DNA from: Pyrenochaeta sp. MPI-SDFR-AT-0127
Lineage: Eukaryota; Ascomycota; Dothideomycetes; Pleosporales; Cucurbitariaceae
Direction of reading: 5' to 3'
Assembly (NCBI GenBank): GCA_020747015.1
Contig: JAGTJM010000045.1
Span: 1-64,000 of the forward strand
DNA: 64,000 nucleotides
The translations under genes were made by a program, and so were the position numbers. Below, in pieces: positions 9,668 to 21,566 of the stretch. Positions within the stretch are counted from its first letter, which is position 1. The number at the start of each line of letters is the position of its first letter. The notes beneath the pieces are model-generated. The model was not told the origin of the DNA. It did no database searches and worked only from the letters and a program-made list of their open reading frames with translations.

Positions 9668-10333
9668 ATTCGATATGCAAAACAGAAACAGTTTTAACGA
9701 GAAAAACACATGATAAAAAAACACAGACGAGGGAAACGCGAACTGCGATTGGACTTTTTTTTGATGAAAATAAAGGAGAGACTTGGGAACGTTTTGCCAT
9801 ATACCATTTTGCCCTTCTGGTTGATACCACACACGAAGCGAGGCATTGTTACGATCTGGAGTTTCATTTTGGCTATCTAGAATTCTTTTCTTCTTCTTAT
9901 TCTTCTTTTGTTTATTCTTTTTGGTCGAGAAATATTCTTGGGATACCATTTGGAAACATAATATCTTACCACCTAATATGATAATACTCAAAACTTGCAT
10001 CAAACTTCTTCAAACTGTTTTGACTGTGATTTGAAACAGGAGAAAATAACTATACCAACTCTGCAAGCGGGGAATCTTAAAAAGACACTTGCTCAAGAAG
10101 GAAATAGTAGTAATATTGAATTTAGTTAGTGCTGTGATGAGCAGACATCGGGAAGACTAGTAATATCCTTGCTCCGATCTCGCAGAAGCGTAAACGTTAA
10201 TCGCTTATCGGAGTATATTGCTTGTATACAGCTATATTGTAACATTTGTTCAACCCAGATCCACACCAAACGCCGCCCATTGGGTATATATCGTGAATTA
10301 CATCAAGTCATGCAGCCATTACCTGTTTCTTCA
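9668..10333. other. Intergenic, AT-rich
   Basis: AT-rich spacer between convergent genes with a TTCTT/TTTTG-rich tract near 9886-9925. No gene seen. Confidence 0.55.
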
Positions 10334-11691
10334 TTACAGCCGAATAACAAAACGGCCGAACCCCAGCCAAACCAGCATTAGCAGTCCCCCGACCAGTGCA
10401 TCCGTTCCTGTCAACTCTGGTCTAACCACATTGCTACCTGAGAATGGTCTTGGGGTCGGGTATGCCAAATTGTCACCACTCGTTGGCCCTGCAACTCCAC
10501 CACCAACACCCCCGGCGCCAAGTGACCTCGTCAACGTCACCACCGTTGTGACTGGTTGCAACATGCTCGTAGTACCTTGCACTACAACAACTGTTCCGCT
10601 GTGCTCGAGACTCAACGTGGTACCAGAAACGGTGATCGGACTCCCGCCAGGAATGAGAGTCGTACCAGGGCCCATGACAATGTAGCCTGCACGGTTGGTT
10701 GTGTAGATATGGTTGTTAAAGGTGAGTGCTGCCGGCACTTCCGTTGTATAGATGACGCCAAGGGGTGGATTAATGGATGATATCTCGCCGTTGATAACTA
10801 GAGCCGTTGCAGAGGGGGCAAGAGACAGCGTTGTTCCTGAGACGGTGAGTGCGGGGCCACCTGGAGCTAGAGTCTGATCGCCGATGATGTATTGTGTTTG
10901 CGCGTTTGCGGTTATGGTATGCGTTCCGATGGTGAGAGCTGGTGCAAGCGGGACAGGCGCACCGGTGATTTCTGGCCCAGCTTCGTTTGGCTGCAACGGA
11001 ATAGTTGTAGAGCCAATAACGATTTCAGGTCTGCCAGCTGAAGTCTGCACTGCAATAGGTGTGTCACCTATGGTGATGGTCTGGCCTGGTGTGAGAGTTG
11101 TGGAGCCGCCTATGACAAAGTTGTCTCCTGTTGGAGCTTGACTAATGACTACATTAGAGTTACCAGCAGGTATTGTTGCCTTAACCGGCCGCTCTGTGGT
11201 TCCTTTTTGTTCCTCAGCAGGATTCTCCGCCCAACCAGTGGCAGTGATCTCGATAACTGGCTGACATCCTCTGCAAGGCTTTGTGGCCGTAAAGTTTGGT
11301 TCTGTGATCTCATGGTGGCCATTTGGGTCCCCTACTTGTGTTGCTGCCGGTGGTATTGGTTTGAGACCCTCCTCTGTTGATTGCATCACCGGGATGCTTG
11401 ATGCATTACTCCGGGAAAGACTGCCAGAAAAAGTAGAAGGCGCATCGGTCGGTTTAGGTGCGGAGGGAAAGAGCCCAGGATCTAATGCGGTTGTGGGCGC
11501 CAGTGGGATTCCCCCAGAGAGTACGGGTGTTGGAGGTATTAAATCCGGCGAGGAAGACAATATAGGTGGATGGGAATGGGTGTTTTGTAATGGTTGGTGC
11601 GAACTCGAAATCGTTGGAAGAAATGCCGATGGCACGAGAACCGCAGTACCCGCGAGAGATTGTGCGTGTGTTGATAGAATGATGTTGGCTC
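10334..11691 (-). CDS. Cell-surface repeat protein (GPI/TM type), 5' exon unresolved
   Basis: Ser/Thr/Pro-rich probable cell-wall protein, paralogous to the one at 47864-50482. The N-terminal part is low complexity, followed by a CRGC cysteine pair, then a TPGQTITIGD segment. Two repeats of about 58 residues follow, each containing P-A-L-T-[IF], PGG-x-[AP]-[LI]-TVSGTTLSL and a closing hydrophobic strand, and the protein ends in a hydrophobic tail (DALVGGLLMLVWLGFGRF). The frame is open upstream to 11722 only from a TTG. A good intron end (GACTAAC branch, TTATTAG acceptor) lies at 11692, with donor GTAGGT at 11753, so the coding exon probably begins at 11691. I could not find an upstream exon giving an ATG and signal peptide in phase. 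The gene is either multi-exon at its 5' end or truncated there. Confidence 0.7.
10550..10945 (-). repeat. Two tandem protein repeats, about 58 residues each
   Basis: Unit A (upstream in the protein) has ALTIGTHTITAN and unit B has ALTFNNHIYTTN. Both end in TVSGTTLSL plus a beta strand. Homologous to three units in the paralogue at 48100-48690. Confidence 0.75.
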
Positions 11692-11753
11692 CTAATAAAC
11701 GATACACAATATCGTTAGTCAAAGGTCTTCGATCATCAAAATTGTCGACCTAC

Positions 11754-14252
11754 TCGGTGCTAGAGGTAGAATTCCGAGGTCTCCCGGATGATGCGACGAC
11801 CAAGCATAGTTCTCTGCTGCTAGTCTTTAGGTCAGCGCAAAGAACAGAGGAAATCCGCGGCAGAAATCCACTTTAGATGCGTACCCGCTCCATGTTGTGC
11901 AGAAGCAAACTGTATCCATGCTGCGCATAGGCACAGAATGTGACATAAAGAGAGCGGTTGCGCCCGCCTGTCGGCTTCACAATGTATGATGACCATGTTG
12001 TACAAAGCAGTTCATGTCAACAGCACATGATGCAGTAGGTTCGACGATCAGAAGAAGGGAACATGGAATCTTACCACAAGTTGAAGCGGCGACCCAACCT
12101 AAGGGATCAGGTGCCGGATCATGGACAAGCAATCAAAGAGATTGGACTGGAATTCTCCTTATTCTCCTCATACCGCGACGCCGGCTGAAGACGAGAAATT
12201 GGTCGAGAGGGGTGGTTTATAACATTTACTTAGATTGCTGTTGATTAGGACGCCATAGATCCTAGGGTCACCATTGTGCCGATTGGAAAGGTCCGAATGT
12301 GGAGTTGGCCCAATGCTGCAGTGGATAAATTGTATCCGAGGGTGGAACGCCGCTTGATACGTCAGCTGGATGTTTACAAGAGACCAGCCTCTTCCGGCCG
12401 CCTTAGCGAACATTTTACCCTGTTGCATACCACGACTGGCGGCGAGACTAACAGAGCTTATGTAGTTGAGCGAATATCTATTGCGCCGGTTTCTGGTAGA
12501 GACCCGACACCAGGTCACAAGAACGTGTCCACTAGTATTGGAACCAAGTCAAGTGCCAAGCCCAACCGGAATTATTGTATGCAACGCACGTTTGCCTGAT
12601 GTTAGATTCCTGGAATGTAGTCGAATGTTGAAATATGATCTGATCAGCCTATAGTACATGCTGGAAGTCGATCAAGTGAAGCGACCAAACAACTCAACAC
12701 GTTTGCCCATCACACATGTTCTGGAAAATCTATGCGGAAAAATTGGCCTTTACCTGTCCAAGATCTACTGATGATCAAAAAGGACTGTAACAGACTCTCG
12801 CTGGTTTGAACGTAGTGCCTAGTGGTGATGTAGCTTTCGTGGAGAGCGTTGCGTGTTGGTGGCCGGTGCTCCGGGCCGCAGGGGATCGGTGACATTCAAC
12901 CGGCTCTCCCAGTGACACTTGTGCGCATGATTTGCAATACGCCGTGTGTAGATGTGTAGGATTATCTCAGGTGCTTCTAGATGTTCCTGTGCATTCCCTC
13001 TGCATTCTTGCGTCTCGGCTGGAATCCTCCAGCTAGTCGACTAAACATATGATATCTCTTTGAGCAGAGAGAAAGTGGGTTGCTGAGCTTTGCCTTCGCC
13101 GCTGCGGCACGGTCATGCGCACGGTGTCCAAACTGTTTGTGCAGCACGTTGGCTTTGTACACCTCACAAGTGATCCAACGTGTCCAAGTACTATAACGTC
13201 GCCTTGTTGGTTTTTGGGTGAACAGGCTTTAAACAACAAGATCTGGTGGTGTCATCAGCTTTTCCAAGCTGCACCATCGAGAGTATTTCTTTTTCCATAA
13301 CACAGTGGTATTGCAAGCTGTGCTTCACAAAACCTATGCTTCATGTGCATGTTGTGAGAAAAGCCAGGATGCAGCCGATGCAGTCGATTTACATGCAGGC
13401 GACTATCGCTTCCCGTAAGCGGTGGAATAAACACACAGGCAGGCCTTCGTATTCGATTGCAACGTTGAAGTAGTACAGCGGTGGGAAGACGGTTTGCTTG
13501 GAAAGCATGCTGCTGCTGCCGTCCGCGTCCACCGGGAGTTCGCCCGATGGAGCAATTGTGACTGGTAGTGAGCCCAGTTAATACCTGACAGGTCACTGAA
13601 GCATGGGATATGCCGTATCCTTTCTTGGACGCCCAGCCGTATTGAAAGGCCATACGGACAATTGCGATCATGGGATATGCAGGACGATACATTCAGGTTT
13701 CAAACATAGCAGGCGTGGGCCAAGCATCTAAACAGTTGATACAAGAAACAACAGTGACAAGTATTTATGTGGCGTGTGAACAAGAGCGTGGATCCTGGGC
13801 TATGGTCTTGGAGGAGCGGGAAGCGTGAAGCTGCTGAGCAGTCTCGCTCGCTTAATTCTTTTAGCGTGCCAAGGCCGCGCACTCGAAAATGTCCCTCCTC
13901 GCCGAACTTTACAACCACCACACGCTCTACTAACCCCACGACAACACAGATTGCAACAGAAGATACGACAGGTACGCTTTGCACATTCGAAACACCGTCC
14001 GATCGAAGACTGTTCAGCATTGCGACATCGAGACCACCTGGCGAACCATCGATCTCCAGCTGCGCAAATCTCCAGAACGTTTCAACGCAACGAGCACTTC
14101 GGGCGGCCGACACAAACACGTTCTATGCTGCGCAGAAGAGATGAAGGCTTCACGCTGGTGGTCTTGGGGCGATGCTGCGGCTTTGAAATACAACAATGGA
14201 AGAGCATTGGCTAACTTGATTGTGGACAGCAGTCTTCTGACCAACCGCAATC
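11754..14252. other. Long region without a supported gene
   Basis: About 2.5 kb. Several ORFs of 60-145 codons exist on both strands, but none shows domain character or plausible splicing. The final 400 bases probably hold the RPS8 promoter and leader, including a 14-codon upstream ORF starting ATGTCCCTC near 13888. The 5' exon of the 10334-11691 gene may lie at the left edge. Confidence 0.5.
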
Positions 14253-14961
14253 ATGGGGTATCTATCTTTCCCCTCCCACATCTCAATGGCAGCAACTGAC
14301 CGCCATCAGTATCTCTCGTGACTCTCGCCACAAGCGCTCCGCTTCCGGTGCGAAGAGGGCATACTACCGCAAGAAGAGGTATGCATAACCCGATCGCTTC
14401 CAAAGTCATGTCTAACATGGCTTTAGGGCTTTCGAGAAGGGCCGCCAGCCTGCCAATACCCGTATTGGCGCTAAGCGTGTCCATCTTGTCCGCACCCGTG
14501 GCGGCAACCGCAAGTTCCGTGCTCTGCGTCTCGAGGCCGGCAACTTCTCATGGGGCTCTGAGGGCATCGCCAAGAAGACCCGTGTCATCGGTGTCGTCTA
14601 CCATCCCTCCAACAACGAGCTTGTCCGAACAAACACCCTCACCCGCTCCGCCGTCGTTCAGATCGATGCCGCTCCCTTCCGACAATGGTACGAGGCACAC
14701 TACGGTGTCTCCCTTGGCCGCAGAAGGCAGGCCAAGGCCGGCGAGAAGGAGGAGGACAAGAAGAAGTCTAACGCAATCGTCAAGAAGCAGACTGAGCGCT
14801 TGAAGACATCCGGCAAGATCGAGAATGCCGTTGAGAAGCAGTTCGAGGCCGGTCGTCTGTACGCCGTTGTTGCCTCTCGCCCCGGCCAGAGTGGTCGCTG
14901 CGATGGTTACGTTCTTGAGGGCGAGGAGCTCGCTTTCTACCAGCGTCTCCTCAGGAAGTAG
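14253..14961 (+). CDS. RPS8: 40S ribosomal protein S8 (eS8)
   Basis: Cytosolic small-subunit ribosomal protein. Three exons: 14253-14257 (only ATGGG), 14310-14378 and 14427-14961; 609 nt, 202 aa, the usual length. It begins MGISRDSRHKRSASGAKRAY, the invariant eS8 N-terminus, and continues with RIGAKRVHLVRTRGGNRKFR and NTLTRSAVVQIDAAPFRQWY. Introns 14258-14309 (branch AACTGAC) and 14379-14426 (branch TCTAAC) are clean GT-AG. A first coding exon carrying little more than the start codon is common in fungal ribosomal protein genes and is why a simple ORF scan misses the start. Codon use is strongly biased to C-ending codons, as expected for a highly expressed gene. Confidence 0.97.
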
Positions 14962-15895
14962 GTGTGATATTTACGGCTTCTTCGGTGCATTGGTCAGGTC
15001 AAAACTGGTGTTTAGTCATGTATCTGGTCTGCATAGTCGCAGGGCACTGAATGCACTCGGCGTGATATCGCCACTTCTCTAGATACCACGAGCTATGAAT
15101 CATGGATTCTCAAACGTTAAGTGATGTGCAACTCTCCAGCCTGTGCTGTCTTTTATAGCCTAACACCAAATTGAGCATGTTAAGCTTCACCAAAATTGTC
15201 CTGAGCGATCCATGATCTGGGGTAGACATAAATCTTGACGTCTTATGCTTCCCAAGCGGACCAGACACAAGGCATTCAGGATGCTATCGCCTTGGTTTGA
15301 AAGCATTTACTTGCGCTCATCAAGTCACCTAACCGAAGGTTGGATCCAGTTCTAGATGGAATTCTTGTATGTTACACATTACAGTGAAGTGTAACGAGCG
15401 AAAGCTTTCGTTTAGCATATTTCTTTCAAAGACAAAAACATTCATATAATAACACAGCTATGTACAGAAAAGGAATGATGGTAAAGTACAGACACCAAAT
15501 GCCCAGAATCTAGTTAACAAGCCAATCCATGCATGCAATATCTTCGTTTTCTCGTGTTCTCATCTCTTCGCTTTGTTATCTGTCACATGTCAAGCCATGA
15601 AGCTTCTCCGCATGTCTTTGAGGAGCACGGAACCACACGCTCGGATTTTCGAACGAACCTCGGCACACCATTCTCTACAGCTTCGCGGCCGCGACTGGTG
15701 CTCCAACCTGCGAGAGTTATAGGTCAGCTTATGTTCACATGTTTACGCTCAGATGTTGCAAAGATTCAGATAATTAAGCACTTTTATTTTGCTTACAGGC
15801 TAGCCTAATGGCGCCTTGGATATTGTAAAGTTACAGAATCTCGGACCGTTTTAGTCGTGGAAAATGGATATGAAAATGGACATGATGTGACGATT
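14962..15895. other. Intergenic between RPS8 and malate synthase 3' ends
   Basis: Both genes end toward this 0.9-kb spacer. AT-rich, with no convincing ORF (a 91-codon frame at 15533 has no protein character). Confidence 0.55.
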
Positions 15896-17683
15896 CTACA
15901 ATTTCGAAGCTCCCTTGGGTGGACCTACGTTGGTGATCTCATTGTAAAGCAATCTATCGACTATTAGTTCTTGTATCCATAGTTTTCTGAATGGTGTTAC
16001 TTACGATGTGAGGAACTCGGCATAATCCTCGCCCGTGACCTGGCTTTCGAAGTACTTCGCAGCCAGATGGAACTTGTTTCCCTTTGGTGCCTTCTCGCTC
16101 AGCTTTGCTGCCTGTTCATGCAGCAACTTGAGAGCATAGTCCTTGGTGACCTTCTTGCCCTCTGCAGTCTCGGCATTGTGCCTCGACCATTGCCAAAGCT
16201 GACTCCTCGACACCTCAGCGGTGGCAGCATCTTCCATGAGATAGTTGATGGGCACACAGCCAACGCCACGAACCCAAGCCTCCATGTAACTGAGGCCAAT
16301 GTCGAGGTTCTTGCGGATACCTTCTTCGGTGATCTTACCAGGGACGTTCATGTTGAGCAAGTCATTAGCGGTGATATGAACATCTTCGCGGCGGACATGC
16401 ATTTGGTTTGGTGTAGGCATATGCTCATTGAAGATCTCAGATGCAATACCTGCGAGCACAGGATGGGCGACCCAGGTTCCATCATGACCAGCGCGCACCT
16501 CGCGGAGTTTGTCTGAGCGGACCTTCGCCATGGCAGCGTCGTTCGCTTGTTGGTCATTCTTAATGGGAATCTGAGCAGCCATGCCACCCATGGCGTGAAC
16601 GCCTCGCCTGTGGCACGTCTTGATGAGTAGCTTGACGTAAGCGTCCATGAAGGGTGAGGTCATGGTGACGGAGTCTCGATCGGGAAGGATAAAGTTGGGG
16701 TTCTGACGGAAGCGCTTGATCGTGCTGAAAATGTAGTCCCAGCGGCCGCAGTTGAGGCCAGAAGAATGGTCACGAAGCTCGTAGATGATCTAGTATATGG
16801 TTAGCACAGGGAGCCTGAAATCTGCGAGAAATATCATACCTCGTCCATTTCGAAAGCAGCGGTGATAGTCTCAATCAGGACAGTGCCTCGGATTGTGCCA
16901 CGCTTCATGCCAATGTAATCCTGAGCCAAATTGAAGGCATCGTTCCACAATCTAGCCTCAAGATGCGACTCCATCTTTGGTAAATAGAAGTATGGTCCAG
17001 CTCCGCGTTTGACGAGCTCATGTGCGTTATTGAAAAAGTACAGACCGAAGTCGAACAAACTACCCGAGATTGGCTCTCCGTCAACGGTGAAATGCTTCTC
17101 CTCAAGATGCCAGCCGCGAGCACGGGCAATCAATGTGGGTAGTTTTCGGTCAGTGCGGAGCTTGTATTCCTTCTCGCCCTGCTTGAAGTCGACTTGCCTA
17201 CGGATAGCATCGTAAAGGTTGAGCTGACCGTTGATCATGTTGTCCCATGTGGGTGCGCTTGAGTCTGAAAAGTGTTAATCTCGCAATCTTCCCAAAGGCC
17301 CGTCCGGTACAATGCTCACCCTCGAAATCAGCCATATAAGTCCAGACATCGGAGTTCAAGGCGTTGACGACCATTTTTCGGTCGGTCGGTCCAGTGATCT
17401 CCACTCGCCTGTCAACGAGACCGGGAGCTGGGGGTGCGCCCCTCCATGCATCATTCTCGCGAATATGCTTGGTCTCTGGGAGGAAGTCTAGCAGATTGCC
17501 TTTGTCGAGTTCAGCTTGTCGGATCACTCGTCGCTGGAGGAGCGCTTTCCGGCGCTCATTGAATGTGCGGTGCAGGAGAGCGAGGAAGACAGCAGCGTCT
17601 TTGCTGAGAATATGGCGGTTCTTGTCATTCAAATCACCGAGGATATTAACCTCGCGTAGAATAGTATCCGGATTGGCAGCCAT
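15896..17683 (-). CDS. Malate synthase, peroxisomal/glyoxysomal
   Basis: Condenses acetyl-CoA with glyoxylate to malate in the glyoxylate cycle, needed for growth on acetate and fatty acids. Four exons: 17320-17683, 16840-17264, 16005-16789 and 15896-15953; 1,632 nt, 543 aa, normal for fungal enzymes. The family signature is present as RDHSSGLNCGRWDYIFS, as are GAGPYFYLPKMESHLEARLW, RGTIRGTVLIET and the C-terminal NYLMEDAATAEVSRSQLWQW. The last exon encodes 18 residues ending in SKL, a canonical PTS1 peroxisome signal. The last intron (15954-16004, 51 nt) splits a serine codon, and its first bases supply TAA in frame. An unspliced transcript would therefore give a complete catalytic body ending EFLTS without the PTS1. 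In fungi the orthologue is usually acetate-induced (acuE/MLS1); no regulatory site was assigned here. Confidence 0.96.
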
Positions 17684-18835
17684 TGTGAGTATGATGGATG
17701 AAATGTATGTATGTTCAAGGTACAGAGAGAGAGGAATGTGATGATGGAGGCGTGCGGAGATGATGGCTGGGCGGCCGGTAGATAATATTTATGATGCAGA
17801 CGTCACCCATCTTGAGGCTGGACCGAGGATCTTTGTCGACTGATGCAGGCTAGGCCGGCTTCTGTGAATGGTGAACCACACGCCCAGGTTCGGCGGAGGG
17901 GAGCTTCTAGCTTGTGACGATGCCAAGGCCAAAGCACAATTGCGGGGATAACACACCCGATCAGCATAACAACCCCGGAAATGCAGCCATATTTCGGTGC
18001 TCTACAGCACCAGAGTATACGCGATATCGCAGTGGCAAGCTATATTGAGACGAAGCCGTGGATGCTGATGGTTGTTGGCGGCCGCACACGGCAATTGACG
18101 GAAGTCGTGATGCTGGTGTTTGAGACCGGCAGCTCATCCGAGGCTCACCGGGTACTTCCGATCATCACTCGTAGCTCGAACTTCAATGCACGTCCACCAT
18201 AAACACTTACCGCTGTCCTACAATCTCGGGAAAAGTCTTTTCAGTTGTACTCATCCTAGGTGGCTGCAATTGCGCCGTTCTAGACCCTCCCATTGCCGTT
18301 GGGTCAACTAGCCCATTGTTGTGGACGAACAGACGCAGTATTCAAAACTACTTCGACTCAAATGACTTCGCAAAGTATGGTCGCCCCTCCTACACATAGT
18401 CCTGCACTACGTTGAAAGAGAAGAAAATCACGCAACAGGTTTCTTCCAATGCAAATCTTTCTTGTAACAACTCTAACTATGAGCACTGCTCGCCTGCGCT
18501 GAGGAAAGAGAAGACAACGTACTTCAATGGGAATTTTCAGTACACCCACATGGATTTTCCCTTATAAGGACAACAAAGTCTGCATGAATTGTATTTCGAA
18601 AGGAACCCACGAGTCCGTCCGGCCGGATGAAAACTGAGCAACAGCTTCGCACATATTTAAGAAGAGAATTTACACCGCGAAGTGCTATACAATCACATTG
18701 GAGTGCAGATATGGTAGGCATTCATACGATTTTATCATTAAGTTCTGATGCCTAGTACTTTTTGTACCATTATTTGGCCAGTGCCGTTGTCAGGCTGCCC
18801 TCGTCTTTTGGCTGCAATTCACAACAGAAAGCCCT
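17684..18835. other. Intergenic, malate synthase promoter side
   Basis: The right flank of the malate synthase start should contain its promoter. No gene seen in the remaining sequence to 18835. Confidence 0.5.
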
Positions 18836-19480
18836 CTATTGCTTAGTAGGAGCAATCAAGACCGGGTTCTTTCCTGGAGCCAATCCCCATCCGCAAGCGC
18901 CACTTCCACCACACTGACCCGCCAATTGATCACCAACCTTGAAGTTGCTCTCGGCGATGTAAGTAGCAGTGTACCGGCTACCTTGATAGAGCACATCGGC
19001 CACATGAGCAAACTTCAGCTTGAAATCCGTGGTCGAGAAGCCGTTGCTGCCCTCGAGTACAGTCAAAGTCCAGTAGCCGCCCTCGACCGGGTCGCATGAC
19101 CAGGTGCGGCCGAGAGGATTCTCTCCCCTGAACCACTTGGCCTGGCAGTTCTGTCATAATGATCAGTATGCTGGAACATGATAAAACCAAAAGAGGTCAT
19201 GGAAACTGAATTGAGAACATACGATGCCTTTGCTTCCTCCCGGAACAATAACATCCGTGCCATCTGATGATGCGGGGCCCAAGTTAATCTCATTGGGATC
19301 AGTCACGCTTGCGGTGATGGTTGCCCAAGGATATGCTCCAGGCCGTCCTGAGTTGGTCACAGAGGCCACACCAGTGACTTGAAAATCTTGGAGCGCTGCT
19401 TGGCGAACCTCAAGGGGAGCCGCGATAATAGAGCTGGTAAAGGCCAAGATGGCTGTGGTGATAGAGGTGGTGAACTGCAT
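18836..19480 (-). CDS. Small secreted protein, possibly Alt a 1-like
   Basis: Two exons, 19223-19480 and 18836-19150, separated by a 72-nt intron, encode 190 aa. The N-terminus MQFTTSITTAILAFTSSIIA is a clear signal peptide, followed by APLEVRQ, a plausible Kex2-type processing site. The mature region has four cysteines in a beta-rich sequence: NCQAKWF, WSCDPVEGGYW and the pair in QCGGSGACGWG. The start of the protein and the spacing of W..C strands recall Alt a 1-type (AA1-like) secreted proteins of Dothideomycetes, but I see no diagnostic motif, so this is only a hint. It is a candidate apoplastic or cell-wall protein; an effector role is not shown. Confidence 0.75.
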
Positions 19481-20837
19481 TGTGGTGTTGAGCTTATGGA
19501 AAGCGACAGTGGTTTTAGCGAGTGTCAGTTGCTTGGGCGAAGAGTGGTGCCGATGATGGGATGGAGTATTTCAACTTTCCATCGCCTTCACTTTATATGC
19601 TCAGAGCAACGAGAATACGAGGCTCATCATCATGCAATTCGACTTACCTCAACCGGCAGCAGTACCCATGATCCTTGTCAAGCTTCCCTCACCTGATTCG
19701 CCCCTTGAACCCGCACCCAGGGACCGTACATTAAATATAGAAAGATCAGCGTCAGCAAAATGTAGCTCTCACGATGCTACTATGCGTGCCTTGTAAGAGA
19801 TGGATCGGTAAAACAATACATTCACTGTAACCATAATCACATAAGTCTCTCCACTACAGCTTGTTTAAACAAAGAAGTTGATCCAAATACCCTTTGTGTT
19901 GATATTTTTACATTATGTTTGAGCAAGAGCACATGGTCTATGAGCCGTAGTAGGAGCGCTGGAGGAGCTGCAATCATGGCCTGAGCCTTGAATGGGCAAT
20001 CCTTCATACACCGACCTTCCAGCAAGGAACTCGAGTGATGCAATCCTCCTTGCCTCAAGAATAACAAGGCAACAATGAGCATGACGGACAAAGCTTCCTG
20101 TTGTCTGTGGCGAACGTAGGAATGGCGGTCGTACCACAACACTAGCTGCTCAGCTAATGCTTACGATTAGCAAAGACCTTTTCTTGAATTTTGCAAAGCA
20201 CAGAAAGGAATCTGCTGGTACGACCGTAGGACGAGGCCAGCAAATGCGGCCCCCCAGACTCGTATTCATACAGTGGAGCCAATACTTGATGACGCGCGGA
20301 GAGAAGGTACGGGGCGCACGGCTGGCACCGCTGTGGCGCGTGGCAACACGAGCCTCTCTAGGCTTCGTTTGGTGATTGATAGATTTAGTACGATTGTACC
20401 TGAGTGAGTATAGGAGCGGTTGCATGATTGATTTGGAAACGTTGGGGCTAGTATGAAGTAAACACACAAGCAGACTGGCACGCGGCTATTGCAATGAACC
20501 AGTCATCGGTTGGAGTTCGGGATCCAACGCTCAACCAATGTTGACTATGGATGAATCATTGGTGGTATACAAGGTCTTCTAGATTACGGATGCTACTATA
20601 GCTACATCCTTTGGCACCTATCTTGTTCCTGGCGATGACGCGCAGGAGACATGGCGCATGGCTGACCGTATTACAGGCTCTTCACGACCCGGATAGGTCC
20701 TGCTTTCCCTTCCTAAATTCTGCAATTGTGTAACTCAAGCACCTCACTAGAAGAGCACATGATTTTTCCCAGCATGGTCTGCAAAAATCCGTGTTGTCAG
20801 GAGCATGTAAGGGAATCTTCATTTGCGTCCCCTAGAA
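19481..20837. other. Intergenic, 1.36 kb
   Basis: Promoter side of the small secreted protein and 3' side of RRG9. No supportable gene. Confidence 0.5.
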
Positions 20838-21566
20838 CTATAGTCTCTCGGACAGCGGAACGTTCGCCACCGGCCGCGAGTTCCCCTTCCCATCCACAAT
20901 GGGTATAATGTCATCGTTCGGTATGTAGTCCTGAAACTCCTCACTCACACTGTCCCTAATGTCAACCTGATTTCTACTCCTTGACTTCCATCTTGGTTTC
21001 TCTCCGTTCTGTGACCTCCCCACACCCATGTCTCTCCATCGCTTCGGAGGTTTTACTCCCATCTCTACCAAATTTGACCATATCCTCTCACCTCTCTTGT
21101 CCCATCTGTGCATTCGTGCCTCGTGCTCTTCATCTGAGGGTCGCCACTTGCTTTTCAGTATGCGCCGGATAGCTTCTGGTGACACTTTGAAGTGATCTGC
21201 GAGGACGGGCGTGGTGAATTTAGCGGGTTGGGTCGCGTGGAGGTGGCGTATTCCTTCCATGGTATCTGGTGAGAGCCTTTTCCGTGGATTCCAGGCTTCT
21301 CCTCCCAACTTCTCTTTCAGTGCAGCTTTTTGCACCTGCCATGAGGGACGGGCATCGCTATCGTGGCTCTCCTCAGTAGCGAACTCATCGACAGTCTTAG
21401 TTGGCAGGGCTTTGGGTGATCTCGTAGGTTTGTGTACGGCGGAGAAAGATCGCAATGATTGCGATGAGCTGAAAGGAGACTGGCGCGAGATGATGGCTGG
21501 CTTTACATCTGTGAGTGAGCGAATGAAGAGACTAAGCGTCTTTCGCGCACAGTTGTGGCAACTCAT
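20838..21566 (-). CDS. RRG9: Required for respiratory growth protein 9 (RRG9/neugrin family), mitochondrial
   Basis: Mitochondrial protein whose yeast homologue is needed for respiratory growth and mitochondrial genome maintenance. The diagnostic block is WNPRKRLSPDTMEGIRHLH followed by FTTPVLADHFKVSPEAIRRI and LKSKWRP, a helix-turn-helix-like region. The frame is open from ATG 21689 (283 codons). I prefer the internal ATG at 21566 (MSCHNCARKTLSLFIRSL), because it gives a better presequence, rich in Arg and hydroxylated residues with no acids, and the 41 residues before it look like leader sequence. That choice gives 242 aa. Single exon. Divergent from the mpaB-like gene at 21977. Confidence 0.85.
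   Translation of the reverse strand: MSCHNCARKTLSLFIRSLTDVKPAIISRQSPFSSSQSLRSFSAVHKPTRSPKALPTKTVDEFATEESHDSDARPSWQVQKAALKEKLGGEAWNPRKRLSPDTMEGIRHLHATQPAKFTTPVLADHFKVSPEAIRRILKSKWRPSDEEHEARMHRWDKRGERIWSNLVEMGVKPPKRWRDMGVGRSQNGEKPRWKSRSRNQVDIRDSVSEEFQDYIPNDDIIPIVDGKGNSRPVANVPLSERL

Noticed and set aside
9323..10003. 226-codon Gly/Val-rich minus-strand ORF
   Set aside because: It is antisense to the 9218 gene; its Gly/Val run is the reverse of C-rich Ser/Ala/Pro codons, and the upstream part is AT-rich intergenic sequence.
11283..11876. 197-codon plus-strand ORF
   Set aside because: It is antisense to the surface-protein gene at 10334-11691, which has clear repeat and tail structure.
13255..13692. 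145-codon minus-strand ORF in the 11.7-14.2 kb gap
   Set aside because: No domain character, no plausible splice partners, and residue composition like random translation.
13888..13932. 14-codon ORF upstream of RPS8 as a micropeptide gene
   Set aside because: It lies in the probable promoter or leader and there is no conservation evidence; noted only as a possible upstream ORF.
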